DNA of 64,000 nt from Bradyrhizobium zhanjiangense (lineage in GTDB: Bacteria; Pseudomonadota; Alphaproteobacteria; Rhizobiales; Xanthobacteraceae), in the NCBI RefSeq assembly GCF_004114935.1, contig NZ_CP022221.1, positions 7,027,001-7,091,000 of the forward strand, read 5' to 3'. Below, piece after piece: positions 62,701-64,000 of the stretch (its first letter is position 1; the number at the start of each line of letters is the position of its first letter). Position numbers and translations under genes: made by a program. The notes under the pieces are model-generated. The model ran no database searches and had not been told where the DNA came from. It was given only the letters and a program-made list of their open reading frames with translations.

Positions 62701-62903
62701 TCGATGGGAGCTGCGACCGTATCGGACACAGTCTGTGCCGAGGCGCCGGGGTATTGCGTGGTGACCGTAACCGTAGGCGGCACTACCTGCGGATATTCAG
62801 AGACGGGCAGCGTCTGGTACGCGATCGCGCCCACAATCAAGAGCACGATCGACAGCACCATCGCCAGAATGGGCTGATTGACGGAATGACGTCCGAGATT
62901 CAT
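59730..62903 (-). CDS. RND multidrug efflux permease, HAE1 family
   Basis: 1057 residues. Inner-membrane proton antiporter with 12 helices and two large periplasmic loops. Start SVNQPILAMVLSIVLLIVGAIAYQTLPVSEYPQVVPPTVTVTTQYPGASAQTV; proton-relay residues in GIVVDDAIVVVENVERH (helix 4) and LVGLAAKNAILIVEFARD (helix 10). Similar to MexF/AcrB-type pumps. The ATG overlaps the adaptor stop by 4 bases. No outer-membrane channel gene lies within the window. Downstream is the zinc-less ADH, 72 bases away. Confidence 0.95.
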   Translation of the reverse strand: MNLGRHSVNQPILAMVLSIVLLIVGAIAYQTLPVSEYPQVVPPTVTVTTQYPGASAQTVSDTVAAPIEQEINGVEDMLYLYSQATSNGQLTITVTFKLGTDLDKAQVLVQNRVAIAQPRLPEEVQRNGVVTRKNSPDILMVVFMLSPDDSFDQLYISNYTLLQVRDQLLRLDGIGDIQMFGARDYSMRLWLDPDRIANLGMTSSDVIAAVRAQNLQIAGGQIAEPPIADRAFQPNLVFTGRLKDIRQFEDIVVKAGSDGRTVRLRDVARIELGALAYTTNSFILRKSAVAMVVTQRPGSNALATAKHISDTMVQLKTSFPKGLDYNIGYNPTEFIAQSVHELIKTIYEAMALVVIVVLAFLQGWRPAIIPIVAIPVSLVGTFAAMAVLGFGINNLTLFGLVLAVGIVVDDAIVVVENVERHLQAGMSRREAALKTMEEVGGALVSIALVLCAVFVPTAFLGGISGRFFQQFAVTIAVATAISCFCSLTLSPALASRILTPHEQKRPTARWNIVARGWDGFTALFNCIFERLAHGYAAATAFVIRHTVVMLAIYLALIGGAGWLLATTSQGFIPAQDRGYLIISVQLPGAASLVRTTAVVREIERIALDTPGVIRVAAFAGFSGATRTQAGNAAALFPVFDDPEARVRKGLTASVITADLRKRLSAIQGAFIIVIPPPAVPGIGTGGGFAIRIQDRQGRGPELLGAATDELVAAARKSPNLTSVFSPFTANTPQLFVDIDRVRAQKLGVPIASINDTIQTYFGSTYVNDFNLFGRTYHVTAQADLPFRREASDLARLRTRNAAGDMVMLGSVVDFKDISGPDRVARYNLYSASELQGEPAPGVSSKTALNTIKLLADKTLPSGFSFEWTDLSYQQVTGGNAGLYVFPICVLFVYLVLAAQYGSWTLPLAVILIVPMCLFAAIIGVRIMGEDINILTQIGFVVLVGLAAKNAILIVEFARDIELEGKPRLEAVIEACRLRLRPILMTSFAFILGVLPLVVSTGPGSEMRQAVGVAVFFGMLGVTLFGLIFTPIFYMVVRNLAEGADEGKPTHAMAAAAE

Positions 62904-64000
62904 GACTTACTGCCGCTGATCTCGACGCTGCGCGGGCTCACCTTAGCGCCAACGCGTGCTCGCTGGAGGCCGTCGATGATGACACGATCCTCCGGCTTCA
63001 GGCCTGTGCGAACAACGCGCAGTCCCTGATCCAACGGACCGAGTTCAACCGCACGCGCTTCCACAGTGTTGTCATCCTTGACCACGAACACGATCTTGCG
63101 CGACTGATCGGTCGCGATCGCTACATCTGGCAAAAGAAGCGCTTCATAGGGCGAGGAGCCAATTAGCCGCACGCGGCCGAACTGGCCGGGCAGGATGGAT
63201 AGATCGTGGTTCGGGATGATCGCGCGGCTGCGAAGCGTGCCGGTGGAGACGTCGAGCCGGTTGTCGATGAAATCCATATGGCCGTCGTGCGATGGTTTGG
63301 TCTCGCCGGTCAGCGCCACCTGCACTGGATTAGGCGTATCGCGTGAGCTCGGCCGCTTACCCTCGAACCACAGTTTGTTGTTCTTAAGATAGGTCGCCTC
63401 GTCAACGTCGAAATATACGTACATTGGGTCCATTGAAACAATCGTGGTAAGTAGCGTCGAGCCGCCGTTGTCGCTCCCCTGCACGAGGTTGCCGACGCTC
63501 ACAAAATGGCGGCTGACGCGGCCGGTTATCGGTGCCACCACATGCGTGAATTCGACATTAAGCTGGGCGGCCTTTAGCGCGCCTTCGGCAATAGTCTCAG
63601 CGGCGTGAGCGGCCTCCAATGCCGCGCGACGCTGGTCGACGACTTGCTCGGAGACAGCACTGGTCTTTACGAGGGTGAGCCCGCGCTCAAGCTCGCGCTT
63701 GGCCAGCTCTGTCTTGGCGCGCGCATCGGCGAGCTGACCGTCCGCTTGGGTCGCCACCGCCTCGAACGGGCGAGGGTCGATGATGTAGAGCAGATCGCCG
63801 GCGTGCACCATGTCGCCGTCTTTGAACTCGACACTGGTGACAAAGCCACCGACGCGGGCACGGACTTGCACCTCCTGGATCGCTTCGAACCTGCCGGTGA
63901 ACTCGTCCCAGTCGGTGACGGTGCGTTTGACCGGTTGCGCCACCGTAACGGACGGCGGAGGCGCGACCACCTGCGATTGCGCCTTCTCGTTGCAGCCCGC
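62900..64000 (-). CDS. RND efflux periplasmic adaptor lipoprotein, 5' end outside window
   Basis: At least 366 residues visible. The frame enters the window with AGCNEKAQSQVV: AGC is the tail of a lipobox, so the protein is a lipoprotein whose signal peptide is cut off. Domains: barrel-sandwich halves (EVQVRARVGGFVTSVEFKDGDMVHAGDLLYIIDPRPFEA and VVAPITGRVSRHFVSVGNLVQ), a short alpha-hairpin between them, and beta-barrel with LPGQFGRVRLIGSSPYEALLLPDVAI. MexE/AcrA-like partner of the permease downstream. A regulator gene may lie just outside. Confidence 0.94.
   Translation of the reverse strand, partial: AGCNEKAQSQVVAPPPSVTVAQPVKRTVTDWDEFTGRFEAIQEVQVRARVGGFVTSVEFKDGDMVHAGDLLYIIDPRPFEAVATQADGQLADARAKTELAKRELERGLTLVKTSAVSEQVVDQRRAALEAAHAAETIAEGALKAAQLNVEFTHVVAPITGRVSRHFVSVGNLVQGSDNGGSTLLTTIVSMDPMYVYFDVDEATYLKNNKLWFEGKRPSSRDTPNPVQVALTGETKPSHDGHMDFIDNRLDVSTGTLRSRAIIPNHDLSILPGQFGRVRLIGSSPYEALLLPDVAIATDQSRKIVFVVKDDNTVEARAVELGPLDQGLRVVRTGLKPEDRVIIDGLQRARVGAKVSPRSVEISGSKS

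Overview
The window reads as chromosomal DNA of a Bradyrhizobium-like alphaproteobacterium (Rhizobiales). This is inferred from the high GC content, a complete cbbR/cbbFPTALSXE Calvin-cycle locus of the proteobacterial red type, GGAAC-N16 promoter-like motifs of the EcfG general stress type, an alphaproteobacterial LexA box (GTTC-N7-GTTC), a FixK-type box, and many tiny stress-associated proteins. No search was run; all identities come from reading the translated sequence.

Layout. 1-3.6 kb: a cut-off nitronate monooxygenase and an EmrAB-type drug efflux pair. 3.8-10.9 kb: a cluster of small stress or envelope genes (PRC-barrel protein, DUF4142 proteins, short-chain dehydrogenase, PAP2 phosphatase, two DUF3147 membrane proteins, many micro-proteins), with an internally deleted TPP enzyme and a frameshifted Tat leader in front of the dehydrogenase. 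11.1-18.9 kb: a 2098-residue hybrid histidine kinase whose front half is 11 exact 92-codon HAMP repeats, followed by a REC-PAS-HWE kinase, a probable two-gene signalling operon. 19-24.7 kb: more small genes, including a lysine-rich histone-like protein, a small gene under a LexA box, a DegP/HtrA protease and a universal stress protein with a FixK-type box. 25.3-35.1 kb: the carbon-fixation operon on the minus strand with divergent cbbR. 35.1-41.2 kb: small proteins, an MFS transporter with a TetR regulator and a clear operator palindrome, dispersed repeats, and a nitrilase-superfamily hydrolase resembling N-carbamoyl-D-amino acid amidohydrolase.

At 41,490-41,536 lies an isolated 3' part of a tRNA-Pro(CGG) gene. 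Its orientation is what an integrative element leaves at its far end, so everything to its right (41.5-64 kb, continuing past the window) is best read as a genomic island. The content fits: small redox and detoxification enzymes (azoreductase-like, AhpD-like, nitroreductase, GST, PNPOx-like), AraC and LysR regulators, two close paralogues of a zinc-less alcohol dehydrogenase in opposite orientation, several broken genes (SnoaL-like, LysR, 2Fe-2S oxidoreductase subunit), a ClpX paralogue lacking half its zinc finger, a c-type cytochrome, and an RND efflux permease with its lipoprotein adaptor cut by the window end.

How the parts fit: the left half is core physiology (stress response, signalling, autotrophic CO2 fixation with its own activase CbbX and regulator CbbR), while the right half is accessory DNA with efflux and electrophile or redox handling and visible gene decay. 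Regulatory assignments (EcfG, LexA, FixK, TetR operator) rest on motif reading only.
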